DNA from: Methanocorpusculum parvum
GTDB taxonomy: Archaea > Halobacteriota > Methanomicrobia > Methanomicrobiales > Methanocorpusculaceae
Assembly: GCA_002287215.1 (NCBI GenBank)
Contig: LMVO01000003.1
Location: 1-60,213 of the forward strand
Direction of reading: 5' to 3'
Length of the DNA stretch: 60,213 nucleotides
Shown here: one piece after another, positions 24,927-33,384 of the stretch
Numbering within the stretch: the stretch's first letter is position 1
Layout: each line of letters begins with the position of its first letter
Made by a program: the position numbers and the translations under genes
The notes under the pieces: model-generated
Seen by the model: only the letters and a program-made list of their open reading frames with translations
What the model was told of the DNA's origin: nothing
The model's database searches: none

Positions 24927-27227
24927 CTACGGCTGCTTCTTTTCCGGAGGGGATCCGGAGGTCTGTTCATCTGCATACAGATCAAACGAGGTGAGCTCAC
25001 GGTCCGCTTCCACTTCGAAGAGAGGGTCGGGTTCCGGTTCAGACGGGCCGAAGATCTCATCTTCTGACTGGAGAGGGGCATGGATGTCAAAGAAATAATC
25101 CTCACTCGCAGCCTCCGGCTCTGACTCGTATAAAGAGGGTTCCTCCACGGGTTCGGGCTCAACTTCGTCCGGAGAGGGCTCCGCAGGCATCTCAGCCTCC
25201 GGTTCTTCTTCGTATGAAGCTGGCTCCGCAGGGATCTCAGCCTCCGGTTCTTCTTCGTATGAATATGGCTCCGCAGGGATCTCGGCCTCCGGTTCTTCTT
25301 CGTATGAATATGGCTCCACAGGCATCTCAGCCGCCGGTTCGGCTTCTTCCGGAGAAAGGTCCGCAGGGGTCTCCAGAACCGGCGCGGAATCCGCTATCGA
25401 AGGCTGTTCGCCGGAAACTGCCAGCGGAGCGGCGGCAGACGAAGGAACTTCGAGATCCGAATCGTCCGCGTTAGCGGAGGGTTCAGGAATATAACAGACC
25501 CGACCCGACGCATTCCGGCGGTCAGAGACCGAGGATCCGCTCCCGTACGCAGCGTCAGAGTCAGACTCGGCGGCCCCGTCCACCATCTCCGGATACTCAT
25601 CCCTGCTGACCGGCCGGTTGGCAAGCGTCTCATGCAGCTTGCATTTTCCGGGCAGGATCTGGGTGAGATCCGCAATATTTGCCATAACATACTTCGGTCT
25701 TGAGAGAAACAGCCAGACGATCCTGGCAAAATCCCGGTAATCCCTGATATCCTGATCAAGCATCGCCTGCAAAATCGCGGTCCTTCTGCGCAGATCCTCG
25801 CCCATCGTCGTCATATTCATGCCGGTTTTCTCTGCGATAGAAGCATAGACCCGGGAAGAACCTGAGAAACTCGGGGCATCCTTCTCGTAATTATACTGAT
25901 ATACCGTATTGATCTCAAGCTCGCCTTTATCGGTCAGACCCACGATCTCGGTGATCTCCTTACATCTGCGGACCTGCTTTTTGTTGCGGAACATACTTGC
26001 CTGACAAAGAACGATATCCAGCGTCTCGATCGTTGCCTTCGGCACGTTCAGGGGCTCGTTTTCCAGACGACGGATTGCCATCGCCACGTCTCCGCCATGC
26101 AGAGTGGAGTAGGTCGTGTGTCCCGAGTTCATCGCCTGGAAAAGTGTCTGCGCCTCGACACCTCTGACCTCACCAAGCAGGATGTACTCGGGTCTCTGCC
26201 GCATCGCCGCTTTCAGCAGATCGAACATGGTGATATCCCGCTGAGCAGTGGAAGCGCCGGATGTAAGCGGCACCAGACTCGCGATCCAGTTGTCATGATC
26301 CAGCATGATCTCGCGGGTATCCTCGATGGAAACCACCTTCGAAAGGGCAGGAATGAACTGGGAAATAGCGTTCAGGGTAGTGGTTTTTCCCGAAGCCGTC
26401 CCTCCGACGATCAGAACCGAGTAGTTATACTGGACCGCCATCCAGAGATAGACCATCTCCTGAATCGTAAATGTATTATTGACCAGCAGATCGATCGGGG
26501 AGAACGGATTTTTACGGAACTTGCGGATCGTAAACGAAGAACCGCGGGTCGAGACCACCGTACTGTAGGTCAGCTGGATACGCGACCCGTCGGACAAGGT
26601 CGCGTCCACGATAGGATTCGAAAGCGAGATGTGTTTTCCTGCTTTCTGTGCGAACAGGACCACCAGACTGTCGAGTTCACGGGGATCAGTGAAGAAGATC
26701 GAGGTCTTGATGTCCCGGTACTTGCGGTGATACAGATAGACCGGCAGATCATACCCGGAACAGGAGATATCCTCGATGTCATGATCCCCGCGGAGGATAT
26801 CGACCCTTCCCCAGCCGAAAAACGTGCGTTTGAGATAATATCTGAGTTTATAGACCGTGGCGTTGGTGATCGGCAGATCATAGGAGTCGAGCAGGTAGTC
26901 GATCGATTCATACAGGACATCCTTCATCTCGGTCATCTCGATATCCTTCAGGATCAGCAGGTCACGGACAGCCGGCTGAAGACGTTCGAGAAGGTCGGCT
27001 TCAAAAGGAGTCAGCCCGGGTTCGTGGGCGATGTAGACGTTTTCATACTCGGATGTCCGGATGATGGTGACCCGCGTGAGACCGGGTTCGATCCAGTAGG
27101 CTTCGAGAACTTCGTCAGTTTTTCGGAGTTTGGGAGAGACTAAAGACCCGTCCCGTTCGAAATCATACTCAGGGAGGGTCTCATATTCATCCTCTTTTGT
27201 CTCTTCCCTCTTTTTTTTGCCGAACAT
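24927..27227 (-). CDS. Type II/IV secretion ATPase with acidic repetitive tail
   Basis: A 766-residue ATPase of the GspE/VirB11/TadA family. Walker A is GGTASGKTTT (275-284). An Asp box follows (VVSIEDTREI), then Walker B (PEYILLGEVRGVEA) and a His box (NSGHTTYSTLHGG), so the motor is complete. Residues beyond about 540 are a long, low-complexity, acidic extension rich in Glu, Pro, Ser and Tyr with four tandem 15-residue units (see 25146-25325). The tail probably extends into the cytoplasm and is unusual for this family. The gene diverges from the pilin gene at 27381 and precedes the T2SSF gene, so the three form one pilus-like locus. Confidence 0.92.
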   Translation of the reverse strand: MFGKKKREETKEDEYETLPEYDFERDGSLVSPKLRKTDEVLEAYWIEPGLTRVTIIRTSEYENVYIAHEPGLTPFEADLLERLQPAVRDLLILKDIEMTEMKDVLYESIDYLLDSYDLPITNATVYKLRYYLKRTFFGWGRVDILRGDHDIEDISCSGYDLPVYLYHRKYRDIKTSIFFTDPRELDSLVVLFAQKAGKHISLSNPIVDATLSDGSRIQLTYSTVVSTRGSSFTIRKFRKNPFSPIDLLVNNTFTIQEMVYLWMAVQYNYSVLIVGGTASGKTTTLNAISQFIPALSKVVSIEDTREIMLDHDNWIASLVPLTSGASTAQRDITMFDLLKAAMRQRPEYILLGEVRGVEAQTLFQAMNSGHTTYSTLHGGDVAMAIRRLENEPLNVPKATIETLDIVLCQASMFRNKKQVRRCKEITEIVGLTDKGELEINTVYQYNYEKDAPSFSGSSRVYASIAEKTGMNMTTMGEDLRRRTAILQAMLDQDIRDYRDFARIVWLFLSRPKYVMANIADLTQILPGKCKLHETLANRPVSRDEYPEMVDGAAESDSDAAYGSGSSVSDRRNASGRVCYIPEPSANADDSDLEVPSSAAAPLAVSGEQPSIADSAPVLETPADLSPEEAEPAAEMPVEPYSYEEEPEAEIPAEPYSYEEEPEAEIPAEPASYEEEPEAEMPAEPSPDEVEPEPVEEPSLYESEPEAASEDYFFDIHAPLQSEDEIFGPSEPEPDPLFEVEADRELTSFDLYADEQTSGSPPEKKQP
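25146..25325 (-). repeat. Four 45-bp tandem repeats in the secretion ATPase tail
   Basis: Residues 635-694 of the ATPase consist of four 15-residue units: MPVEPYSYEEEPEAE, IPAEPYSYEEEPEAE, IPAEPASYEEEPEAE and a degenerate MPAEPSPDEVEPEPV. At the DNA level the 45-bp units are almost identical for the first three, which suggests recent slippage or recombination and a copy number that may vary between strains. Confidence 0.9.
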
Positions 27228-27380
27228 CAGTACGTATTCCCGTGAAATTATTTTCAGCGCCTGACTGCACTATTATAGTATGAACAATAGATTTGCTTAC
27301 TGCAGTAATATAATTTCCTTAGATGATGAATATATTCCTTCGCAAAGAAGTATATTTGCGGAGAGGAAACGCATAGTATC

Positions 27381-28616
27381 ATGGCTGAAGACGGCAGAGG
27401 AGGGGAAAGCGGCGTGTCGCCGGTGATCGCCGCACTTTTGATCCTGGCGCTCACCGTTCTGCTGACCGGCGTTTTGGCGGTCGGGATCCTTTCGGTTGGG
27501 ATGCAGGATCCGGCGCCGGCGGCAGGGATCATGATCTCGGAAAATACCGGGGTGATTACTCTCGCCCATTTTTCTGGAGCGACGCTTTCTGCGGGGGAGT
27601 ATGCCGTTTTGGTGAACGGTATCGATCAGACCGCGCATTTTCAGGCGGATGAGCGGGATTTTGGCCCGGGAATGAGACTGACCTGGGAGTACGGAATGAC
27701 AAAACCGCTTGGTTCGGTGTCTGTTGTGTATACGGGCGGGGGAAGGTCAGTGGTGATCGCTGAGAAACAGTTTTCCCGGGAGGGAAAAGGAGAGGTGAAT
27801 GCGGCATTTACTGCCGTGATAATAGAAGGTAAAAATGCCACAAGCCAGGTGAAGACGGGCGTTTCAGGGACAAAACCTCTTCCGGGAGTGATCGCCGGTC
27901 AGGCTGATCTTTGGGTGGTTCCGGATCAAGGATCCGATCAGGTGACGATCGCGTTCACCGCTGATGAGGAGGGGTCTGATCTGACTTTTTCCTGGACGAG
28001 CGGGAACGGGCAGACTGCCTCCGGAAGGACGGCGGATTTTGTCTATGATTCTGCGGGTTCCTATACGGTTCGTCTGGATGTTTTGAATACGGCATCCGGC
28101 GAGTCGGGATCGGATTCGATGAAGATCTCTGTGCGGGATCCGGGACTTTCGGCGATGACGTGGGTGAAGAGGGATACACTCGTTACCGGCGGGTTTGCAG
28201 CGAGGACGACGACTGGGAACACTGGACTGAATCTTGTGGAGGGCGGCTGGGCAATTCAATACAATAACTATCCCGGGATCGAGTTCAAAGTGGTGTTTAC
28301 CGGCAGCACGAGTCAATTTCAGGCACGATCAAGAGAAGAGATGGTTCCGGGAATCTGGTATCATGCAGCAGGGGTCGTTGATCAGTCCGGAACAAATGCG
28401 GCAGAGACGCTCAGAATTTATGTGAACGGCACATATCCGCACGCCATCATGAATGAGGGAGATCCCACCGGAATGACATATTTCGAACCAGTTAAGTACT
28501 CTGATATCTATCTCAATCCGTCCTTTACCATCTCATCATACTCTGAAGTGCCGTTTCCTCTGAGCGGTGCGGAGATCGCTGCGATCTATGCTGCCGAGAG
28601 GGATGATCCGCGGTGA
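27381..28616 (+). CDS. Archaeal pilin-like surface protein with PKD and LamG-like domains
   Basis: A 411-residue protein with an archaeal type IV pilin N-terminus. A short charged leader ends in GGESG, and VSPVIAALLILALTVLL follows as the pilin hydrophobic helix. Processing by a prepilin peptidase is expected after that glycine. The body has an N-terminal beta region (about 45-150), a PKD domain (about 170-255, FSWTSGNG and YDSAGSYTVRLDV), and a concanavalin-like LamG domain (about 260-400, MVPGIWYHAAGVVD, LRIYVNG). Such a large adhesin-type pilin is likely the tip or minor pilin of the apparatus encoded divergently. The 153-base gap contains several AT-rich inverted repeats, including GCAAA-8-TTTGC (27344-27361), a possible joint control region. 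Confidence 0.82.
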   Translation: MAEDGRGGESGVSPVIAALLILALTVLLTGVLAVGILSVGMQDPAPAAGIMISENTGVITLAHFSGATLSAGEYAVLVNGIDQTAHFQADERDFGPGMRLTWEYGMTKPLGSVSVVYTGGGRSVVIAEKQFSREGKGEVNAAFTAVIIEGKNATSQVKTGVSGTKPLPGVIAGQADLWVVPDQGSDQVTIAFTADEEGSDLTFSWTSGNGQTASGRTADFVYDSAGSYTVRLDVLNTASGESGSDSMKISVRDPGLSAMTWVKRDTLVTGGFAARTTTGNTGLNLVEGGWAIQYNNYPGIEFKVVFTGSTSQFQARSREEMVPGIWYHAAGVVDQSGTNAAETLRIYVNGTYPHAIMNEGDPTGMTYFEPVKYSDIYLNPSFTISSYSEVPFPLSGAEIAAIYAAERDDPR

Positions 28617-28732
28617 TGATGAGGGGATTTCCGGCCGAAATATCTGATCTCAGGGTAAGATGGACAGAGTGTCTGCCGGTCTTTGCCCCTCTTCTTCTGC
28701 TCGGGCACTTTGCATTTTCCTCCACCTCTCGC

Positions 28733-28853
28733 AAATCCAAGATTTGCTCGGCTGAGGTCGTCCGCGTTTCGCGTCCAACCTGCAGTCGCAAGTTTTCGCT
28801 TCGCTCAGCCTTGCTTAGCTAAGACCGCCCCTCCGGGACGGTCCGCCTCCGCA
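28733..28853 (+). repeat. Hairpin repeat, left copy of an inverted pair
   Basis: The stretch 28617-28890 has no convincing gene. From 28733 a hairpin GCAAATC-CAA-GATTTGC is followed by TCGGCTGAGGTCGTC, then short GC-rich hairpins (GCGTTTCGC, GACCG/CGGTC) and an AT-rich end. The first 35 bases reappear inverted at about 30847-30885 with a changed loop (TCT/AGA instead of CAA). The two copies flank the DUF234 ATPase gene. Short frames across it translate to Ser/Arg-rich low-complexity sequence and are not counted as genes. Confidence 0.65.
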
Positions 28854-28890
28854 AAAAATATATAATCATGATTATAATAATTACGATTAT
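28854..28890 (+). promoter_or_regulatory. TATA box and palindromic operator of the DUF234 ATPase gene
   Basis: An AAAAAATATATA element (28853-28864) is followed by the perfect 16-bp palindrome TATAATCATGATTATA (28861-28876) and a second related block, ATTACGATTATA. The ATG is at 28891 with no ribosome binding site, so a leaderless mRNA is likely and the palindrome would sit between TATA box and start. Self-control of the gene is inferred. Confidence 0.55.
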
Positions 28891-30291
28891 ATGAATCAGC
28901 AGTTCCTTGGGAGAGAACAAGAACTTGCATGGCTGCAGGAACGCTACGACCGACCGAAAGGTCAGCTCCTCGTCCTCTACGGCAGACGCCGGATAGGCAA
29001 AACCGAAACCCTCCGGCAGTTTGCCAAAGACAAAGAACACCTCTTCTATGCCTGCACTGAATCGGCCGACCGCCAGCAGCTCGATGCATTCAGCCGACGG
29101 CTCCTTGCCAAAAATATCCCCGCATCACGCTATCTCACCGTCTTCCCCTCATGGCAGGAAGCGTTATCGGCCCTTCTCGAGCTTGATGCCAAAACCAAAC
29201 GGCTCATCATCATCGACGAATTCCCCTACATGGTCAAAAGCAATCCTGAGATCCCCTCCATCCTGCAGGCCCTCTGGGATGAAAAACTGCAGTATCAAGA
29301 CATCATGCTCGTCTTGTCCGGAAGTTCCATGAGCTTCATCGAACATGAACTTCTTGCAGAAAAAAATCCGCTCTACGGCAGAGCGACCGGCATTCTCCAG
29401 ATGAAAGAGATGGATTTCTCCGATGCGGTCAAGTTCTTCCCAACCTACTCCCCGGAAGATAAAACAGCAGCCTATGCGATTCTTGGAGGCATTCCCCACT
29501 ATCTCAAACAGTTCGATCCCTCCCTTTCACTTGAAGAAAATATCGTCAAAAATATTCTGCAGAAAGGCTGCGTTCTTTACAGTGAAGTTGAGCTGTTGAT
29601 GCACGAAGAACTCCGCGAAACTGCTGTTTACAACACCATCATCAGCGCCGTTGCTCTCGGCAATACAAAACTTTCCGATATCCACGCAAAAACACTTATC
29701 GAAAAATCAAAACTCAGCTCATATCTTCGTAATTTGATTGAGTTAGGCATCATAACCCGCGAATTTCCCGTTACCGGGAGTTTAAAAGAGTCGTCAAATA
29801 TCCAGCGGGGGCTGTATAAGATCACGGATAACTATTTCCGGTTTTACTATGCGTTTGTCTATCCGCATACGTCGGAACTGGAGTACGGCGGTGCACAGGG
29901 AATCTATACCTACGCAGTAGCTCCATATCTCGACGAATACATATCCCGGGTGTTTGAGGATATCGCCGTCCAGTATCTGAGAAAACAGAACAACGCAGGA
30001 GCTCTGCCGTTTCATTTCACGAAAATCGGGAGATGGTGGAACAAGACGGATGAGATTGATATTATGGCGCTCGATGCAGAAGGATCCCAAATGCTCCTTG
30101 GCGAATGCAAATACAGGAACGCAAAGACGGATACCGATACTCTGTACCCCCTAATGCGCAAATATCCCCCCTCGCCCGATGTGAAGGCGTACTACTGTCT
30201 ATTCTCGAAATCCGGCTTCACCAAACGATTACTGGATGAAGCCGGGGAAAAAGGCGTGCTGCTTTTCGCACTCAAAGAAATTGCCGGGTGA
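28891..30291 (+). CDS. Archaeal AAA ATPase with DUF234 domain (PD-(D/E)xK-like)
   Basis: A 466-residue protein of the archaeal ATPase plus DUF234 family. The N-terminal part has FLGREQELAWL, Walker A GRRRIGKTE (31-39), Walker B LIIIDEFPYM (near 105-115) and sensor LVLSGSSM. A winged-helix segment follows (about 240-300). The C-terminal DUF234 part contains EIDIMALDAEGSQMLLGECKYRN, where Asp, then Glu-x-Lys about 13 residues on, reads like a PD-(D/E)xK nuclease core. These ATPases are abundant in archaeal accessory DNA and have no settled function; a mobile-element or defence role is a guess. It sits alone between inverted hairpin repeats and directly before a decayed AAA ATPase fragment. Confidence 0.88.
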   Translation: MNQQFLGREQELAWLQERYDRPKGQLLVLYGRRRIGKTETLRQFAKDKEHLFYACTESADRQQLDAFSRRLLAKNIPASRYLTVFPSWQEALSALLELDAKTKRLIIIDEFPYMVKSNPEIPSILQALWDEKLQYQDIMLVLSGSSMSFIEHELLAEKNPLYGRATGILQMKEMDFSDAVKFFPTYSPEDKTAAYAILGGIPHYLKQFDPSLSLEENIVKNILQKGCVLYSEVELLMHEELRETAVYNTIISAVALGNTKLSDIHAKTLIEKSKLSSYLRNLIELGIITREFPVTGSLKESSNIQRGLYKITDNYFRFYYAFVYPHTSELEYGGAQGIYTYAVAPYLDEYISRVFEDIAVQYLRKQNNAGALPFHFTKIGRWWNKTDEIDIMALDAEGSQMLLGECKYRNAKTDTDTLYPLMRKYPPSPDVKAYYCLFSKSGFTKRLLDEAGEKGVLLFALKEIAG

Positions 30292-30455
30292 ACGGATCCG
30301 ATGAAATCGTCAGCATCCCGCTTGAACTGGAATCCGCAGGCACACAGAAACTGATCGCCCTCTACTTCCCTCTGAAGAAAGTCCTGGACTCCGCTTCGGG
30401 CTATCTCATACATCCGCACCCAGCCAACTCCATCCTAACCCTGATATTCCAGTGA
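30288..30455 (+). pseudogene. Fragment of an AAA_21-type ATPase (decayed C-terminal part)
   Basis: A 55-codon frame from GTG 30288 to TGA 30453-30455 reads as the back half of an AAA_21/abortive-infection ATPase. IPLELESAGTQKLIALY corresponds to the family's signature region, and KKVLDSASGYLIHPHP joins straight to the histidine region after Walker B. The DE(L/P)E Walker B residues that should lie between GY-L and HPH are missing, which suggests an internal deletion of about ten codons. No N-terminal half with Walker A is found upstream, because the DUF234 gene occupies that place. It is best read as a leftover of a lost defence-type gene. The stop of the DUF234 gene overlaps its first codon. 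Confidence 0.6.
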
Positions 30456-30535
30456 TCGAACGTGACCACGTGAGAATTCAGGCATCTCATCTCACAATAC
30501 ACGAAATCAAAGGACATGCCCATAAAAAAAAGATT

Positions 30536-30565
30536 CCCCCTTCCCCCCCAAACTTAGGGAAGGGG
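30536..30565. terminator. Strong hairpin in the gap after the ATPase locus
   Basis: A perfect 10-bp stem CCCCCTTCCC/GGGAAGGGGG closes a 10-base loop. A-rich sequence precedes it on the plus strand, so on the minus strand it is followed by a T8 tract (30523-30530) and would act as an intrinsic-type terminator in that direction. It may equally be only a GC-rich repeat unit. The rest of 30456-30719 has no gene that I can support. Confidence 0.4.
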
Positions 30566-30719
30566 GGCGGCAAGCTAAAACCAGAGAAAACGGTTTTTTA
30601 CCTGCACCGCGAAGAAAATTTCACCTCAATCTGCTAGACAATTCGGGCAGGAGAGTCATCTTAGGCAGTACTCCTGTCCTCACTAACTAAATTCGATCTT
30701 AGAATATATATACCCCTGA

Positions 30720-30885
30720 CCGCGCGGTGGCGGGTTGACGAACAAGCGAGGGTCGAAGACCCGAAGCGGAGAACAAACCGAATGTTTGTGAACAAGCGAG
30801 GGCTGTAAGCCCGAGTCGGAGAACAAACCAAAGGTTTGTGAACAAGTCGACGACCTCAGCCAAGCAAATCTCTGATTTGCGATGC
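30720..30885 (-). repeat. Hairpin repeat, right copy: two 50-bp tandem units plus inverted core
   Basis: Two 50-bp units (30740-30789 and 30790-30839) each start GAACAAGCGA and carry two hairpins. In the first unit the stems are GGGTC-GAA-GACCC and ACAAAC-CGAAT-GTTTGT; in the second GGGCT-GTA-AGCCC and ACAAACC-AAA-GGTTTGT, so stem changes are compensated. Beyond them, GACGACCTCAGCC and the hairpin GCAAATC-TCT-GATTTGC (about 30848-30881) repeat the 28733 element in inverted orientation. From 30886 to 31147 I see no further gene, only CT-rich sequence before the TPR gene. Confidence 0.7.
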
Positions 30886-31147
30886 GATAATGCCCCCGAT
30901 TTTAGCGAAAACGATGTGGTCACTGAGTGAGGAGGGGGTTTTACGATGCAAAAAAATGAGATTTGCTCCGCTGAGCCACCCCCTTCATTTCCCCCTCCGG
31001 ATCCCTATCACCTTCACCTTTGGATCTTCGCTGAAAAAGAACGGAATCGACATCTCCATCCTGCCATTCACAGTTGGCAATTCCCCCTCCTCTCCATCAT
31101 TTTCCGAATCGTTCATCATCTTTCAACGCAAACTGGTTTATTACTCC

Positions 31148-32080
31148 ATGGGATTGTTCGACACATTCAGAAAACAGGGCGGCGCTCCGTTAAAAAAAGC
31201 CGACTCCGCAATGTGGCTTGCCCAGGCCCAATCATACATCCGGCTCAAACGCTTCACCGACGCTCTTCACTGCCTTGACAAAGCGATCGCCTGCGATAAG
31301 GAAAACCCTCTCGCCTGGCATGAAAAAGGCCGCATCCTCGCTCTCGTAAACGAAGAAAAGGCCTCCATCTCCTGCTACGACCGGGCGATCGAACTCCGTC
31401 CCGGCTCGGCCGTCTACTATCACAACAAAGGAGACGCCCTCGCCTCCTTTGGCCGATATGCCGAAGCGGACGAATGCTTCAAAAAAGCCCTCTCCCTCTC
31501 ACCCGATGACGTCGTCTTCCTCACCAGTCATGCACGCATGCTTTCCCAGGCAAAAAAATACCGGGAAGCCGACGAGATCATGGCACGCGTCTGCGACCTC
31601 GAACCGCGGGGTCCCGAACACTGGTTCAACCGCGCCACCATGCTGTACGACTGCGGCAAAATGGAAGACGCCGTCTCCTGCTACAAAGCCGCCTTCACCA
31701 TCGCCCCGGGCCATGCGGTAAGCTACTTCAACTGCGGAAACGCCCTCTCCTCCCTCAATAAATATGAAGAAGCCGTCTTCTACTATGACAAAGCATTGAA
31801 ATATGAACGGTCCATGACCGGAGCCATGAACAACAAAGGCATGGCGCTCAGCATCCTTGGAAAACATGAAGAGGCATACGACTGTTTCCGGCGGGTCCTC
31901 ATCGCCCAGCCGAACAACCCGGACGCCTGGTACAACAAAGGATACGAACAGCTGCTTCTTGGAAAATATGCGGACGCCGCCGAGTCTTTAGACAAAGCTC
32001 TCTCCTTTGCCGACGCAAACGACCGCGAACTTATCAAAAAATGCCGGGAGGCCAAGGAACAGGCCGCCCGGTCAGCATAA
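31148..32080 (+). CDS. TPR repeat protein
   Basis: A 310-residue protein made of about eight tetratricopeptide repeats, with AWHEKGRILALVNEEKASI, YYHNKGDALASFGRYAEAD, WFNRATMLYDCGKMEDAV, NNKGMALSILGKHEEAY and WYNKGYEQLLLGKYADAA as successive units of 34 residues. The frame remains open upstream to 30890, but that part is Pro/Ser-rich and unlike the rest, so the ATG before GLFDTFRKQG at 31148 is taken as the start. No signal or membrane segment. It converges on the nucleotidyltransferase gene. It resembles the TPR protein at 18526 in composition. Partner unknown. Confidence 0.88.
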   Translation: MGLFDTFRKQGGAPLKKADSAMWLAQAQSYIRLKRFTDALHCLDKAIACDKENPLAWHEKGRILALVNEEKASISCYDRAIELRPGSAVYYHNKGDALASFGRYAEADECFKKALSLSPDDVVFLTSHARMLSQAKKYREADEIMARVCDLEPRGPEHWFNRATMLYDCGKMEDAVSCYKAAFTIAPGHAVSYFNCGNALSSLNKYEEAVFYYDKALKYERSMTGAMNNKGMALSILGKHEEAYDCFRRVLIAQPNNPDAWYNKGYEQLLLGKYADAAESLDKALSFADANDRELIKKCREAKEQAARSA

Positions 32081-32089
32081 AAAACTCTT

Positions 32090-33268
32090 TTACGAACCTT
32101 CAAAGCGTGAATCGAACTTCGGGTTCAGCAGATGGATCTTCACGACCGACCCCTCCTTCACGATCACTTCCGGCCACAGACGGGTGCCTGAATGGATGGT
32201 CACGTCATTTTGCAGGATCGAACGCGCCCCGATCACGGTATTGTGCTCCACGGAACATTCATCCCCGATATTTGTCCCGACATCCACGATGCTTCCCGAG
32301 ATCGTGGTCCCGGACCCCACCACCACGCCGTTATAGATCGACGAGGAAAATATCTTCGCATTGGTCTTGATCACACAGTTGTCTCCGATGCTTGTGTACG
32401 GGCCGACGATAACATTATCCCCGATCATCACCCCGTTTCCGACAAGAACCGGGCCGACGATCCGCGAACCGGCCCCAAGCGTGATCCCGTCGCCGAAGGT
32501 AACGGGTCCGGTGATGTGGGCATCTTTGATATTCAGTGTTCCCGACACGCTCGTCACGGTCTTTTCCTGCAGGATCCACTTCTCGGCGGCACGCAGCATC
32601 GCCGGGTTGCCGACATCCGTCCAGTTCCCGCGGGCAAGCCAGCCGTTGAGCTGATACCCCTTCTCCATAAGCAGCGGGAAGAGATCTTTGGCGAAGTCGA
32701 ACTTGGTGTTTTCCGGAATGAACCCGAAGATCTCCGGGTCGCAGACATAGATGCCGGTGCTCGCAAGGTTCGAGAAGATCTCTCCCGGCGCCGGTTTTTC
32801 CCTGAACCGCCGGATCCGAAGGGATGCGTCGATCTCGGCGATACCGAACTCGCGGGGATCCTCGATACTGATCAGACCTATCGAGGTGATCGCCGGAGAA
32901 TTCATATGGTCCCGGTAGAACTCCAGAAGGTTGAGATCGGTCATATGGTCGCCGCCGACCACAAGGAACGGGGCGTCTTCCAGATACTTCTGGGCGTTTT
33001 TCACACTGCCGGCGGTCCCGAGTTTGATCTCTTCGGGAACATAGGTGATATTTGCCCCGTAGAGCGACCCGTCGCCGAGCGCTTTCTGGATGTCGTCGCC
33101 CATATACCCTATGGTCAAAACGATGTCGGTAAACCCGAGGTTGGCAAGATGCGTTACCAAATGCACGATAGAGGGTTTGTTGGCTATCGGGATGCAGGGT
33201 TTTGGACGCTCAAATGTTAACGGACGAAGACGGGTGCCCTCTCCGCCGCACATAATGCATGCTTTCAT
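32090..33268 (-). CDS. Sugar-phosphate nucleotidyltransferase with left-handed beta-helix domain
   Basis: A 392-residue enzyme. The N-terminal domain starts KACIMCGGEGTRLRPLTFERPKP, the nucleotide-binding loop of sugar-1-phosphate nucleotidyltransferases, with GGDHMTDLN giving the metal-binding aspartate. From about 255 hexapeptide repeats (GDGITLGAGSRIVGPVLVG, GDNVIVGPYTS and others) form a left-handed beta-helix. This layout is shared by mannose-1-phosphate guanylyltransferase, glucose-1-phosphate thymidylyltransferase and GlmU-like enzymes; the exact sugar cannot be told from the motifs. In this host it would supply activated sugars for surface glycans, in line with the AglJ-like gene at 46832. 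Confidence 0.9.
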   Translation of the reverse strand: MKACIMCGGEGTRLRPLTFERPKPCIPIANKPSIVHLVTHLANLGFTDIVLTIGYMGDDIQKALGDGSLYGANITYVPEEIKLGTAGSVKNAQKYLEDAPFLVVGGDHMTDLNLLEFYRDHMNSPAITSIGLISIEDPREFGIAEIDASLRIRRFREKPAPGEIFSNLASTGIYVCDPEIFGFIPENTKFDFAKDLFPLLMEKGYQLNGWLARGNWTDVGNPAMLRAAEKWILQEKTVTSVSGTLNIKDAHITGPVTFGDGITLGAGSRIVGPVLVGNGVMIGDNVIVGPYTSIGDNCVIKTNAKIFSSSIYNGVVVGSGTTISGSIVDVGTNIGDECSVEHNTVIGARSILQNDVTIHSGTRLWPEVIVKEGSVVKIHLLNPKFDSRFEGS

Positions 33269-33384
33269 TCTGTCTATATTTGCTGTAGGGAGTTATGAGT
33301 ATTGTGGGGTGAGGCGATCCGGAAAAACGGATCCGAGATCAGGAAATATGCAGAAAAAAAGTGAGAAGACTATATGCCGGGATC

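Noticed and set aside
23046..28616. Archaellum (fla/arl) operon
   Set aside because: No archaellin, FlaH or FlaF/G-type genes are present, and the T2SSF protein is the double-domain pilus form.
30699..30923. Minus-strand frame across the 50-bp repeats
   Set aside because: It translates hairpin repeats into Leu/Ser/Ala-rich text with no start signal; the frame at 28613-28865 over the other copy is rejected for the same reason.
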